Of a stretch of 64,000 nt of DNA, positions 24,553 through 36,394 are shown piece after piece (position 1 is the stretch's first letter; each line of letters starts with the position of its first letter). The notes below the pieces were generated by a model that had not been told where the DNA came from, made no database searches, and was given only the letters and a program-made list of their open reading frames with translations. Where the stretch lies: positions 57,913,267 through 57,977,266 of the forward strand of contig OX235270.1 in the NCBI GenBank assembly GCA_944472135.2. Reading direction: 5' to 3'. This stretch comes from Trichobilharzia regenti (taxonomy: Eukaryota; Platyhelminthes; Trematoda; Strigeidida; Schistosomatidae). Both the position numbers and the translations under genes were made by a program.

Positions 24553-25221
24553 GTTGATGCAGTGGAATTAAGGGACTAAGACAGTTAATACTGAAGGCAA
24601 AGCTGAAAATATTGAAATTATTTGTGAGTAAACACTGGTTTCCACTTTCTATAAAACTGAAGTGAAGAAGGGATTTGTATTTGATGATTTTCACTGTATA
24701 TCGATTATTCACGATATATCACCGATTTTGACGATCGGGGTGCACTAATCTGTTCAACAAGCTTTGCATATCGTGACGATTTATCCAACAATTTGAGGTA
24801 TTCAGATTATTTTGGATTTATCTTGTTTTAGACAAAGTGAGTGGGAAGAGATCTAAACCCGTTTATCTATTGGTACTAGGATTGTTTTCTTATGTCAGGT
24901 GAAATTGGAATATTTATGTAGTGGTATAATCCGTTAAGTTATGACACTTTTATAACGGGGGTAATAATCTTTTAACTTAACAGAGTGATTTTCAAGGACT
25001 AGACACTATTTCAGTGTTTGAAAAACTCTATGAGGTCATTAAGAAAAGCTATGTGTGTACAAAACACAAAACCCTATGTACATAGATGCTTACAGCTACG
25101 TTAATCTGTAGGCCGATGGCGCCAATTTCATTCATTCCACTTATTTACCTATGATAGGGCAACTGTATGAGTCGGATTTTAAGTGTTTTGTACTGTCAGA
25201 ATAATAAAACACTTTATTAAT
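24553..25221. other. Intergenic stretch, nothing recognised
   Basis: No coding signal, repeat copy or RNA gene was recognised between the SINE-1 copy and the following repeat module. Confidence 0.5.
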
Positions 25222-25312
25222 ACTATTGTGGTGGTGTGATATAAACAGTGTGTTCCAACGGGATATTATTCACGCATATTCCAGCAGTTCATGTTTTTAA
25301 AGTTCTTTTTCA

Positions 25313-25529
25313 TTCCCAGTGGAACATAGGGCTTCGAAATAGCGCTTTGAAGTCTCAGTAGCAGTGGTTTTTGTCTTTACGGCGCGGGATTAGTAGCCTC
25401 ACGCTCAACCTACCCTCTTTGGCGGAATCATAACCGCTAAGGGAGATAAAGGTGTGCGCTGGCCGGGACTCGAACCCCGGAGCACGCTGATGTTCGACCA
25501 GCGCTTTACCACTGAACCAAGGACACACC
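25313..25529 (-). mobile_element. SINE-2 body with a different tRNA-like head
   Basis: On the minus strand the head is GGTTCAGTGGTAAAGCGCTG (A-box like), an anticodon-arm-like hairpin GTCGAACATCAGCG, and the B box GGTTCGAGTCCCGG closing GCCAGCGCACACC. The body and tail are SINE-2 (AGCCCTATGTTCCACTGGGA). The head therefore differs from the GTGCGTCGG head of the other copies, so heads and tails appear modular. Confidence 0.78.
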
Positions 25530-25911
25530 ATTCAAACAATGCACTGCATTTATTAAAAATAATTAATTGTTCGTGTATTTGGATAGCTGTGGAGAATTTA
25601 CAGCCTACTGACCACAAATTTATATTATGTTAATGAGTCTTATGGTACAAAGCATACTTCAGTGATCTTTAGCTGTAGGTTTGCCACACAAATTGTTAGG
25701 CCTCTTTTAAAATTCGAGGTGGATCTGCTGTAGGTTCTGAAAGATGTGACGAATAAATATTATGATGACAGCTGGGAAACCACAAAGAATGAAAGTTCAA
25801 TATGCGACCTAAAACGCGTACACTTTACTTACACTTACGAAACGATATATATATCTATTTGAACATTCTATTTTATGTTAGAGAGAGAAAAATGTTCTTA
25901 CAGTTCAATAA

Positions 25912-25914
<3 letters not shown>

Positions 25915-25960
<46 letters not shown>
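25915..25960. repeat. (TA)n microsatellite, 46 bp
   Basis: A pure TA dinucleotide tract of 23 units, inside the long copy of the repeat module. Other TA tracts lie at 29031-29068, 37161-37202, 47952-47970, 52823-52850 and 54033-54063. Confidence 0.98.
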
Positions 25961-25962
<2 letters not shown>

Positions 25963-26569
25963 CATTTTATCAATTGGAAATATACCTTGGTTTCCGTGCC
26001 TTGTCTCCTGTTGTTACACTATGATATGATTGTTAACAGAGAAGAAAGAGAACGTATGAATGAAATATCAACTCGGATTTTATTTTTCCTCTAATCCACT
26101 CGAGACGTTACTCTATTTGTTATTACCACTAATAATAATAATATTATTATTATTTCATCCATTAGCAGAATTTGATATTTATGCATTCAAATACTAACAG
26201 GCATGCAGTGATTCATTTACGCGAATAAAAACTCTGTAGCTGTCTTACGAACTCTTGATAAACGGAATAACATACAGTCGGGATAATATGTCTACATAGA
26301 CTCAGTCTATCTCTATGTATGCTTGTGTGTGTAAGTGTTTCTGTGCAAATGGGCCGTATACATCATTAGTGAAGTAACACATTACCATCATCATCTCTTT
26401 TGTTTTTATTGCATAATCAATGAAGTCTTATTGATGAAGGAAAATCGAAGAGAAAAAGAAACAACAACTGAGAAAGTTGATGGTTGATAGTAAAACCAGA
26501 GACACAATAAACGAAGAGGTGATGAGAAAAACAGGATGGGAGACAGAAACGGGAGATGACTGTTATTAT

Positions 26570-27345
26570 TTATTTTATCCTTTAGTTCCTAGAGGAACAT
26601 AGGGCTTCAGCTGCGCGTCTCCATTGCCTTCGGTTTTCTGTCAACCTTTTCACCCCGCTCCAAGTCTGCCCACACGCTTTCATCTCATCTTCACATAACC
26701 TCCCACAAGTCACCCTTGGACGACCAATTTACCGCCTCCCTTTCGGGTTCCACTCGAGCAATGGCTTATCTAGTGATGTCACTTGATGGTTTCCGCAATG
26801 TATGGCCATTCTATCTCCATTTCTTCCTGCCTATTTGTTTCACAATCAGTTCCTGGTTGGTTCGCTCCCAGAGATCCCTGTTGCTGATCTTCTCTGGCCA
26901 GTCATCTAATGTTGAGTATTGAGCGAAGACAGCTGTTAATGATGGTTTTTAGTTTGTTTGAGATGCTTTTTATGACTCGCCAAGTCTCTGATCCATATAG
27001 TAGCACTGACTGACTTCACATTGGAGTTGAAAATCTGGATCTTATTTTTTATGGTGGGCGCTGTTGACCTCCACACAGACTTGAGAATAACGAAAGCTTG
27101 TCTTGCTTTTCCGATTCTTGCTTTGATATCCTCGTCAGTTCCATCCACGTGTAGTTGAAACGATGCTTCCTGGGTAGGTGGGTAAAGGAGGTTGTTTCTT
27201 TCAGGTTCCTCCCATTTATGCTGGCTGATTGTTGTCTGTTGTTGTTGTTGCTGTCGGTGTTGGCCAGGAATCTTCATCACCTCTGTTTTCTCTATGTTCA
27301 CCTGAAGTCCTATCTTCTCTGGTTCCGTCTTCTGCCAACTTGTTG
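26570..27345 (-). mobile_element. RTE-like non-LTR retrotransposon, 3' part, degraded
   Basis: Minus-strand reading shows NIEKTEVMKIPGQ, then VDGTDEDIKARIGKARQAF and LKSVWRSTAPTIKNKIQIFN, then SNVKSVSATIWIRD, the post-palm region of RTE-type RTs (typical: TKIRIFNSNVKSVLLYG). After a stop come WNPKGRR, IGRPRVTCGRLCEDEMKACG and RRQWRRAAEALCSS, the RTE C-terminus. The 3' end reads GAAGCCCTATGTTCCTCTAG, GAACTAAAGGATAAAATAAA. A CAG expansion puts Gln runs where a less repetitive stretch is usual. Stops and frameshifts make it inactive. Confidence 0.82.
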
Positions 27346-28234
27346 CTTTTCACTTGCATAGGAAGATGACTAACCGAATGAATTGTTTTATTTCAGTTAA
27401 TGTGTTAGCTTATACAATGTTGTAGATAGGTTTAAAGTTCTTATTTATTGGCTATTACTGTGTTTCAGTTTACACACGCTGGTAGCAAGGGAGCAAGCAC
27501 TGTCATCACTTCATCTTATCCTAAGCTTCAGTTGAAACATATTGGTTAAATGATTAACGCAGTTAAGGAATTTTCAAACTCACAAACACAGTCCACTTTT
27601 GATTATGAAGTATTAAGCTTATGGGGTTAACCAACAGAAAGGTGTACGTGATCCAAATTTGTTGTTACTAGTCAGCAAGACGAATCTACAGTCTGAAGAA
27701 AGACAGTACAGTATAGAATGCACAGGGAAGCCTAAGTTACAGCATCATGCTTATTATGTTCCTAGGTTAAATTGATAGAAAATAGTCAATATAAAGTTAA
27801 TTTAGATGTATTAGAGGCTTCCATGAATCGACATGTGGATAAGAAAACACTGTTCGCGATAGTGGAAGGGAAAAAAGTAAGTTAAGTGAAGGGTTTAGAG
27901 AAATGTATTTGATATTCTATTATCCATATGGGTAGTTGACTCGTTGGCTGATTAAAAGACTATGTGTTTGGGAATGGTGCATAACATGAATCAAACAATA
28001 TTAAAATCAATATCCAATGAAAGGTGAAGGAAACATCAGCTCTACTGAATCTCTTTTACTCGTCAAATTTAAAAGAGGAATAAGCAGTTAATTTTTAAAA
28101 GATAAACTAGAAACGTTTACTAACAAATTAAATCACGTTATGTATAAGAAAGGGATAATACTACTGACTAGAACTTTCAGTAATAGGGTGAACATAATCA
28201 CACTCAATATGTACTGTACTGAAATTTCTAAGGA
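27346..28234. other. Intergenic stretch, nothing recognised
   Basis: No coding signal, repeat copy or RNA gene was recognised. Confidence 0.5.
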
Positions 28235-28470
28235 TGCGTCGGTGGCTCAGTGGTTAGGACGCTCGCCAACCATAAACATGGTTCGGGGTTCGGTCCCTGG
28301 CCGACGCACTCCCTTTACCTCGTTAACCTGGAAATAAAAGCTGGTAAGGAGGAAAGGTTGGGCATAAAGCTAGCAACCCCTTCCTGTAAAAATTAACACT
28401 GCTATAGAAACTTCAAGCCTCTAGCTTGAAGCCCTATGTTCCACTGGAAACGTGAAGGAATAGAAAAAGA
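28235..28470 (+). mobile_element. SINE-2 copy, near full length
   Basis: The head TGCGTCGGTGGCTCAGTGGT is followed by TAGGACGCTCGCC, a B box GGTTCGGTCCC and GGCCGACGCAC, then the SINE-2 body: GCTGGTAAGGAGGAAAGGTT, TAGCAACCCC and CAAGCCTCTAGCTTG. The tail is GAAGCCCTATGTTCCACTGG, AAACGTGAAGGAATAGAAAA. Confidence 0.88.
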
Positions 28471-30929
28471 GACTTCTAGGGGTGTAAGAGTGAACAAGTT
28501 TGTTTCACAGTTTCCTCTCTTAGTTGTGGATGGTCTTCATTTGTCATATAGAAAATCATTTTCCGCTGTGTTGTTACTTTTTACTCCATAGTACCTCTCG
28601 TCACTTTCTGTTACCATTTAATAGTGACTCAACTTTATTTGATTCATTTCCACACTATCTTGATCCACTGATTTAGTCAAGAACAAACTACAAACATTAG
28701 TACTAGACATGCTAGTGAACACTATGGACTGTCTTTAATGATTTCGAATAAATTTATTACTCACTGCTTCTCTGCCATGCTTACCTAGTGGTGCATCCAC
28801 GAATTCGAAAACAGAAGTAGGGTTTATACAGTGTTGACCTGATTTCTATTGCTAATCTCGACTATATGAATAAAGCTTGTTAGCATAACGTAGAATTTTA
28901 GATGTAAGGTTAGATACCACCACTGTTTATACTTAATTGCTTTTGAAAACGATGGGGGTATTGTGATATAAATCTCGCCAACTCAAAACGATAATTATAT
29001 GTTTCTTTGGCTCAAGGCTCTAATCTCAGCATATATATATATATATATATACATATATTTATATATAACTCCCAATGCTATCAACAGCAGTAATAATATT
29101 GGTGATAATCATGCGTTACTATAGTGGCAGTCTGGTTTTAAATATGAATGAAAAAATAAACTGACGCCATGCCAACTTCAAGATGTAAGCCCTTAGAGGT
29201 AGAGGGAAAAGAAAGTAAAAAAAACTGTGGGAGAGTGGGATGTTTGTAAAATATGGTTTTTCAGTTTTAGAAACATTCATGAAGCAAGTGGAAAAAAGAA
29301 AGAAAGGCTTTAGAAAATGTTTTCTAAATGCAGAAATTTTATTTAATTTCCACTTGATGATAAGGTAAGGAACATAACCGAAATAAATGAAGTATATGAG
29401 TATAAGACATATATATATATATACATATATAGTGTTAACATAAATGTTATGTCTTAAAACTATCAGAAAAGATGTGCAAGACAGCAGGTTCACTTCTGTC
29501 TGTTATGTAGACTGAAAGTATGCTAAAAGTTAAGCAAACGTCCATATGCTTTTCATGCATATAGAGTAATGATGCATAGAGTAGAGAAGTAATAGTTGGC
29601 AGCTGGTCAAAAACCTGAAGAAGGAAAAACAGAAGAGAATTAAAAACAGCTAAAACTGTGAATAATTGAACATGTTATAGCTGACTGCCTCTCGATTGTT
29701 TCAGGGAATTTACTGTCAGATAAAAGGTTCTTACATTTTCAAGTTATATTCCTAGTGATAAACATAAGTGTCACATACACTTCCTGTTGGATGGTTTCAG
29801 ACAATAAACAGAAATTCCTAGAACTAAATTTGGTGATTATTGGTAGTCATCAGCAAAGCGTACATACAGCTGTAAAGGAAATGATACCCCACAAAAGATT
29901 TAACCTCACATGTACCTAGTCAATAGGCAGGAAGCTTTCATGAGATTATGTCGCACTTATTCATTGATCTCTTATCTAGAGATTTCCAAATATCGCTTCT
30001 GATAATCTAATGCTGACTGAGCCTCCTATCTCAGTGATTACATTGTAAAATTAACCGACAACACTCAGTGGACATCACACTGGTGATTAATGAATGTAAA
30101 GTAGTCAGCCCATACAGTTAAAAATTATACAATATGTAGAACTTAAAATGAGCTCCTCACTTGTTTAGATTTCATGTTTGGCAGTGTTTCACGCTGCAAA
30201 CTACTTCTGATATAGCTTTACCTGTCTTGACTTGCATAACTGAGATCATTGCAGTCCATTTAACATGCAAAACTACTGTCTTTAAAAAAGTTCACATATC
30301 TATATTTTTTCTCTTTATACCAATCTGTATAACTTGTTTAGAATGATTACTCAATTAGGTAGACATTTTCAACCAATTTCTATAAAAGTATCGTCTAGAA
30401 TTAGTTGCATTTTATTACATACAAGTAAAAGCCATTAAAAGCATATGTACTTTCCCTTTTTCTTTTGCTTGCTGAAACTAAAAGGATTCTTTTAAATTTC
30501 CCACACTAACATGTGTTGAATACGAATTTAATTGGATGATTGACATCCTTCATACCCCTCTTTAATTTTTTTTCACTTGAGTAACATCGCTATACATCAT
30601 GGATAGTAAGTATTACTTGAAATGATATCAGTGATATTATTCAGTAGTAATGGTAGTCGTGTAAGTATTATCATCAGACCACATTAAAAATTCTTTAGAA
30701 GATATTTTCTTCATTCATTAGATTTAAGAAACTAATCGAAATTACAAAATACAATCAAAAAGATGTCTGATTGTTATTACAGCTTCAGTAACCCCATTAG
30801 GTACTTTTGTCATTTATCGATTCAAGATGTTTCGTTAGTTATGAATGACGAAATAGTTCATAAAATAGTTAACCTTTGTCCCCTCTCCCAAATGATGTAA
30901 CGAATTGCATCATCTTAAGTCTATTAGCC
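28471..30929. other. Intergenic stretch with TA microsatellites
   Basis: No gene is recognised. TA-rich tracts lie at 29031-29068 and about 29409-29431. A 124-codon minus-strand frame (29119-29493) runs through a TA tract, is dominated by Phe/Tyr/Ile from AT-rich sequence and is judged fortuitous. Confidence 0.5.
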
Positions 30930-31113
30930 GTGCGTCGGTGGCACAGTGGTGAGGACTCTCACCGACCATGCACATGGTCTGAGGTTCGATCATCTGCCGA
31001 CGCACACCTGATATCTATGGTCGGCCTGCTAAATTTGGGCTACCGATATCCATGCTGAAAATTCTACACTTGTACCAAAAATACGGTGTGGAATCAAGCT
31101 GTAAATCCAAAAA
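30930..31113 (+). mobile_element. SINE-1 copy with perfect 12-bp target-site duplication
   Basis: The head GTGCGTCGGTGGCACAGTGG, a B box GGTTCGATCATC (mutated) and the closing CCGACGCAC precede the complete SINE-1 tail. The duplication AAGTCTATTAGC occurs at 30917-30928 and again at 31114-31125, directly after the A-rich end. This shows target-primed retrotransposition and fixes both element ends. Confidence 0.93.
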
Positions 31114-31125
31114 AAGTCTATTAGC

Positions 31126-33159
31126 TGAGTAATTGTTATAACCAATTTATACATGGGGTATACGGAATTCTAATATGCATTTGTGATTTGTGAGCTTAGT
31201 CAATCCTTGTGTGAGTGCCGCAACTCAAATAAATTGATAATTATAACTATCATAATGAACACTATGTCAACAGATTCAAACCAACAACTAGAATACGGCA
31301 GCCACCGTGTTGACCGAATAGTTAACACTTTACTCAAGTGGATAACAGATAAACTGTGTCAAAAACTATCAACTGTTACGAAATATAGACCACTGGAAGC
31401 CTACCTGGTTAATGACTGATGAAGTGATCATTACGAGATGTGACTGTCATTGACTGAATCCTAGAACGATGCTACAAGTAGTTGTGTCGCATGCGTTTCA
31501 TTAAATAGGGACATGATAAGCACTGGTCACTAATACACCAAATGTATGATTATGCTAGCGTAAATGGTTTTCAGTTTAAGAGGACGAGAGCGACTACGAG
31601 ATGCTCTGATTTGTAAAAGACTAAGGAAAACAGTTTTTGATGGCTTTAGTTAGTTGATACAACAAAATACTTTTTGACTATTTGTTGCTGACAGCTACCA
31701 TTAGCATACGAGGTATTTCGGATTGTGATTAGCGTATGCAATAGATGAGAGAATGTTAGTTTTATTCTTCTCATTTTTCAGAATTAAAACAGAACACACT
31801 TTTCTCCACCATTCCAGTTAAATGTGTTCAGTAAGAGTTGACAGGGTTTAGGTAATTAATTTGTATGAAAATGTATCCTTCGATTTTCCTTGAATATGCA
31901 TAAAAGCTAGCCAGATTTTGAAATCAAGTAGAGGTAGACATGTAAATCAATGGTGAAGAATGCAAATAAACGGTATAAAACTGATAAGTTGTTTTCCACT
32001 CACTGCTGTGACTGACTAACTTCCAAATGGATCCGAAGGAGAAATCGTGATCAACTGGTCAAATCGACGCACAGTTGCTAATTGTATAGTATACCTAACT
32101 GACAGGGATCGAAAGAACAGATTACTGTAACCTGACACAGTAGTCAGCTGATAACTTTTCCTGTTATTATGGCGGCAGTCGTGGGTTTGTTTTCTCTTTG
32201 GATTAAGGAAGCCCTCGGGAAAAAAATGCCACAACTGTTAAGATTTTTTTTGTTTTTGTATGATTCTCCAACTAAGTGCTAAGCGCTAAACCACTCTAGT
32301 CCTGACAAACTTAACAACAAAGAATAAGGCGATTACAAAAATGCGTAGATGCTAGTCAGTTGAAAAGGCTACAGCTTAGTGTTCACAGTGCAAAGAAATA
32401 TATTTTCAAACTTCTCAAAAGATAATACTTTGATTCAGTCAGGAGATTTTATTCAGGTTATATTTCAAAAGTATATCAATAAGATTTCATGAGAAATCAT
32501 TCAAACGGAGGTAATATGCTGGTGTAAACACTGTCAGAACCAGAAACGTGCATTTATCTCGTTAGCTAGCCAACTATTCATTTGTCTTAGATTAGTTGAG
32601 TGATAATAGTCAATTAATTGAACGGTGTGATTAGATTTAAGGTTGCTCTGATTGTTTGCGTACATATAAATGTGTATGCTTTTGTGTGCAGAAAAGCAGA
32701 AGTGGTGCAAGACATATTTACTAGTGAAAGGTGGCTGCAAAAAGTGAACCATCTATTCAGTTGTGTTTAGTTTTATACTTATCCGGTGAATATGTAGGTG
32801 GTGGTAGTGGGGGAATTGGCGGTGCTGCTGGTAGTTTAAGCTACTCTAACACGTATACTAAATGAAAGATTATTAGGATGGAGCTCATACTGTCAACCTG
32901 TATTATTTATCATTTTGAAAGTAAATTATTTACACTAAACAAGTCAATGGTCAATGTCATTATGAAAATGTTTATTGTTGAACGTTTGGAAACTGCATTT
33001 CTTTTTAGCCACACACTTCTATGCTACAAAAAATAAACCTGTTTGCAGGGCGAAGAAATGAGTCGATAAGCAGAGGTGAAGGAATAAAAGTGAAAGTGTA
33101 TTTCCACATAATCAACAATTCAGTGTTCAGAAACAGTTATAAAGTCAGCTTTTTAGGGA
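31126..33159. other. Intergenic stretch, no gene recognised
   Basis: Only short frames with no motif are present (for example 31183-31419 and 32534-32752). Nothing else was seen. Confidence 0.45.
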
Positions 33160-33450
33160 CAATTAGCAGGAATCGTTGGACCTGGGTTTTGTGCTTGTCA
33201 GCGAGGCATATCTGCAATCTGCAACCCAGTGTTGAGACATTAATACTGAGTTATTTTGGTTCGTGACTGATCTCCTTTAGGACCGTGATAAATACTTTGA
33301 TTGGTTACTACGTAGTAACCAATGTCATGTTGCAAACTTGACTGACAGAACTCACCTAGCAGCAAACCAAGGACTAGGCGTATGACGTTAGTCACTACCT
33401 AGTGACCAATCAGAGTGGAAAAATTTTGAAAAGCGGGTATAAAATTGCAT
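33160..33450. repeat. Composite repeat: hammerhead-family relic and promoter-like segment
   Basis: At 33165-33235, read on the minus strand, the sequence (GATATGCCT, GCTGACAAGCACAAAACCC, AGGTCC) matches the hammerhead repeat of 44885-45065 with part of the core deleted. From 33325, TTGCAAACTTGAC and ACTACCTA match the block at 3495-3590. CCAATCAG at 33409 is followed by GGGTATAAAATTGC near 33436, a CCAAT/TATA-like arrangement that could be a pol II or LTR-type promoter remnant. Confidence 0.45.
33300..33323. repeat. Perfect 24-bp palindrome
   Basis: ATTGGTTACTAC followed directly by its exact reverse complement GTAGTAACCAAT, with no spacer. The outer bases contain CCAAT on both strands. Confidence 0.95.
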
Positions 33451-34119
33451 GCAACTTCAAAACACAGATATCTGAATTTGTCATGAAATCGGTGGCAGTA
33501 AGAACAATATCTCAATTATGATTTATTTAGTGATTTCGAGTCATTTTAATGTATAATTTGTTGGTAACCAAAACCAGAAGTTCAGTGTTTCAATCGAAAC
33601 GCAAGGAGCGAATCATCATCAGAATAATATATATAATATGAACCTGGAACGCCTTGGTACTGTGATTTGATTTCCTTAAAAGGGTTTTCAGAAAAAATAC
33701 CCAGAATGCTAACAAAACGTTTTAAATCGTGTACTAAAAGCTGAAAACAGAAGATGTTGAACAATAGAAGGTCACTGAAAGTTGTTAAAAATAGTTATTC
33801 CTACGAGTGGTAACTTTGGTCTTGTTTTTCCTTCAGATGACTTCTATTTTTCCTTATTTTTGGTTGTTTCATACCACTAAAATCTAGCGAGGTTCAGTAA
33901 TGCATTCTTTTGTATCGCTAACTGATAATAATATCTTTAGAGTAAACAGTGATTTCTATAAACACTGGTACCAAGGAACAAAATTTACCAATCCTATGAT
34001 TTTATGCTATTTCAGTGCTGAAAATAAAGGAGATAAAAAGGTGACTGGTTTACTTTAAAGATGGGTCCAGAGGTATATCTGTGAAAATGCAGATATACTT
34101 CCGACATATTTCACCCGAG

Positions 34120-34309
34120 TCCATTATGGATAAGATTTTATTTTGATGAATCACATAGTGTTGTACAGTAATATTGACTATTGCCCATAATCATTTCAAG
34201 TGACTTGATATGATTATGAACAATAATTTGTGTCCGAAACGTGGTCATCAGTTGATATTACTGTATAACACTGTGTGATTTATCAAAATAAAATCCTATC
34301 CATAATGGA
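34120..34309. mobile_element. Foldback element, nested inverted repeats
   Basis: Outer arms 34120-34178 and 34251-34309 are reverse complements with a handful of mismatches (TCCATTATGGATAAGATTTT against TCCATTATGGATAGGATTTT, then ATTTTGAT-AATCACA and TACAGTAATAT). A second inverted pair, CATAATCATTTCAAGT and its counterpart, lies in the centre (34186-34201 and 34203-34218). The 190 bp would fold into one long hairpin. It contains no coding sequence and resembles a miniature foldback transposon. The two flanks do not show a clear target duplication. Confidence 0.8.
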
Positions 34310-36394
34310 GTTATACTGTACCACAGTGCCCAAGTTTCACCAGAGTGTTTTTTTAATGAATATGGATTAAAAACGACTGTCGTTAAACCTGACAGACAAG
34401 AATATATAAAGTACTAAAGAAATCTTCAGTAACCGAAACAAAAGGTTGATTTGGTAATGTTCTTTATTTTTGAACATCTTTTTCAAGAATTCTAACTTCC
34501 AAACTTCGATTCTTAGCCCGATGACAGCTTCGACAGGAGAATCTAAAAGTTTCTGTCACCCTGTTTGACTCTATATGATTAGGTTTGCTTATTTGGACGT
34601 AGGTAGACTTTTGTCTATCAGAATTTATCTTTTTTGTCCGAATATTTTTATTTCTTGACACTTTTTATTTTCTCTTTTCTCTGTTTTTGCTTTGTTACAT
34701 TCAATTATTAGCATAAATTTTCTGAGACAATTATTAAATAGTTGCATACTCCAGGGTTATTGCAAAGTGTGCGCAGATATTTCCAGTTAGTTGTATAGAC
34801 TAACTACAAATAAGCATTGGAACTTTCACGAGAACTTGAATTAAACCGTCCACATTATTCCAAGTTGTTTTAGGTATACTGTATTCATATTTCATCTTAA
34901 CTGCGTTTTACTTTTGTGAAAAATGAAAAGAATATTCAGTACTCCACTGAATTTTATTATTTCTTTTGGGGTTACACTTTGTTAAGCAATCCAGTGGTAA
35001 GAATGAAAATTGGAAAGTTGAATTAAACTAATTAACCAAACAAGAATGCGAACTAGTATACATTTGACGAGTTTGAAAACAAATATTTCGTAAAGCACTT
35101 TGAATACTGTTTTCTGTACTTCAAAAATATTGCCTTAATGTCTTTCATGTAATACACTATGAATTTCAGGTCTGCTGAAGTAATTCAGAGGTTCTAAGAC
35201 CCGAAAAGTAAAAGTAATAATAACTAATAAGTGTGTTCTAATCACAAAGTCTGAAACAAACTTGCACTTGTAAATATTACACTGAAATAATGATAGCTGG
35301 ACTAAAGTAAATTCCAAGCACAAATACTTTCGTTGTAGGGGAAGTTCGTGTACTTTATTCAAATTCTGTATACCCAGTTAGATACTGCTTTCAAATTCTC
35401 AGTGTGTAGATTAGGAAAACCTTCAGTTTTACTCACACACAGGAAGGAAAATAAATGTGTATAGTTGTCTTAAAAGACAAATTTCAAGCAGTATTAAACT
35501 GTAACCATGGGAAGAGAAAATAAAAAGGTACCATTGATTTTGCATCAGATTTTACCTTCATTCAATAAAATATCTTGTTTTACGGAAATAATGGACAAGT
35601 CGACAATCAATGTAGTACTGTCTACTCTCCAGTCTTAATTAAACTTCTATTTATGTCCCGGAAATAATGCCTGGATTGGAAGTAGACCACTACATTGCAG
35701 CTTCAGGATTTATATCGATGGCCGAATGGACTAGGGGACACAGATAAATATTGGGTTTGAATTTCTCCCTATTCACTAGGATTTCTAGTCAAATTTCATA
35801 TTAATGAATGAAATGTCACTGTTCATCTACCATTAAAAACACCATCTCTCTGACTGTCTCCTCACTTTAATTTCTTGCTTTTGGAATCAAAGAGAGGAAA
35901 CAACTGATTGTTCATTGATTAATTTATTTGATAAGGACTTTGGTCAAAATGTCCTCACTGATCAGCTGAAAAACCACGCGGTTTTTATTTTATTTATAAT
36001 CTATAAAGTTTTCACTACATACAAAATACAAGAAAATGCATATTTAATACGTGGTTTTTCTTCTGCATAGTTGTGGATCCAAATTATTTGTATTTATTTA
36101 CAGAATAGGGGCTGACATTGAATTTTCTTACTCAAAAGACTCGCCCACACGGATAAACAGAAGTGTAGTGAAAAGCGATAACAGTTGGGTATTAGACTAT
36201 GTTTACCATAGAAATTATGAAAGCGACATTAGTCAGTTGCTTTACATATCGATTTTGGTGTCTCTGAAAATTGCCGAAGTGAATACGCTCCAAGTCTTAA
36301 AAATGTTGGAAGAGACAGCATTATTGCTTTGGTCCGTATGTAGCTGTTTTACATATCAACCCATCCTCTAAAAATAACCCCATCTCATTCATCC
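34310..36394. other. Intergenic stretch, no gene recognised
   Basis: A 106-codon plus-strand frame (36051-36371) just before the RTE relic has no RT motif and could be unrelated or a badly decayed upstream part. A decayed tRNA-like head may lie at about 35715-35765. Nothing else was seen. Confidence 0.4.

Larger units (their letters stand above)
25222..26020 (+). repeat. Unclassified repeat module, long copy with nested insertions
   Basis: This carries the same ordered blocks as 19425-19672: GTGTGTTCCAACGGGATATT at 25245, GAACATTCTATTTTATGTTA at 25861, and AATATACCTTGGTTTCCGTG at 25978. It is stretched to about 800 bp. The extra length includes a SINE (25313-25529) and a 46-bp (TA)n tract. 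The comparison shows the SINE arrived after the host repeat was in place. Confidence 0.55.

Noticed and set aside
29119..29493. 124-codon minus-strand gene
   Set aside because: It runs through a TA microsatellite and is dominated by Phe, Tyr and Ile, as expected of AT-rich noncoding DNA.
34225..34255. Hammerhead ribozyme at GAAAC / CATCAG
   Set aside because: CGAAACG is on the plus strand while CTGATGA is on the minus strand of the same stretch. The two core motifs cannot be in one RNA in the required order.
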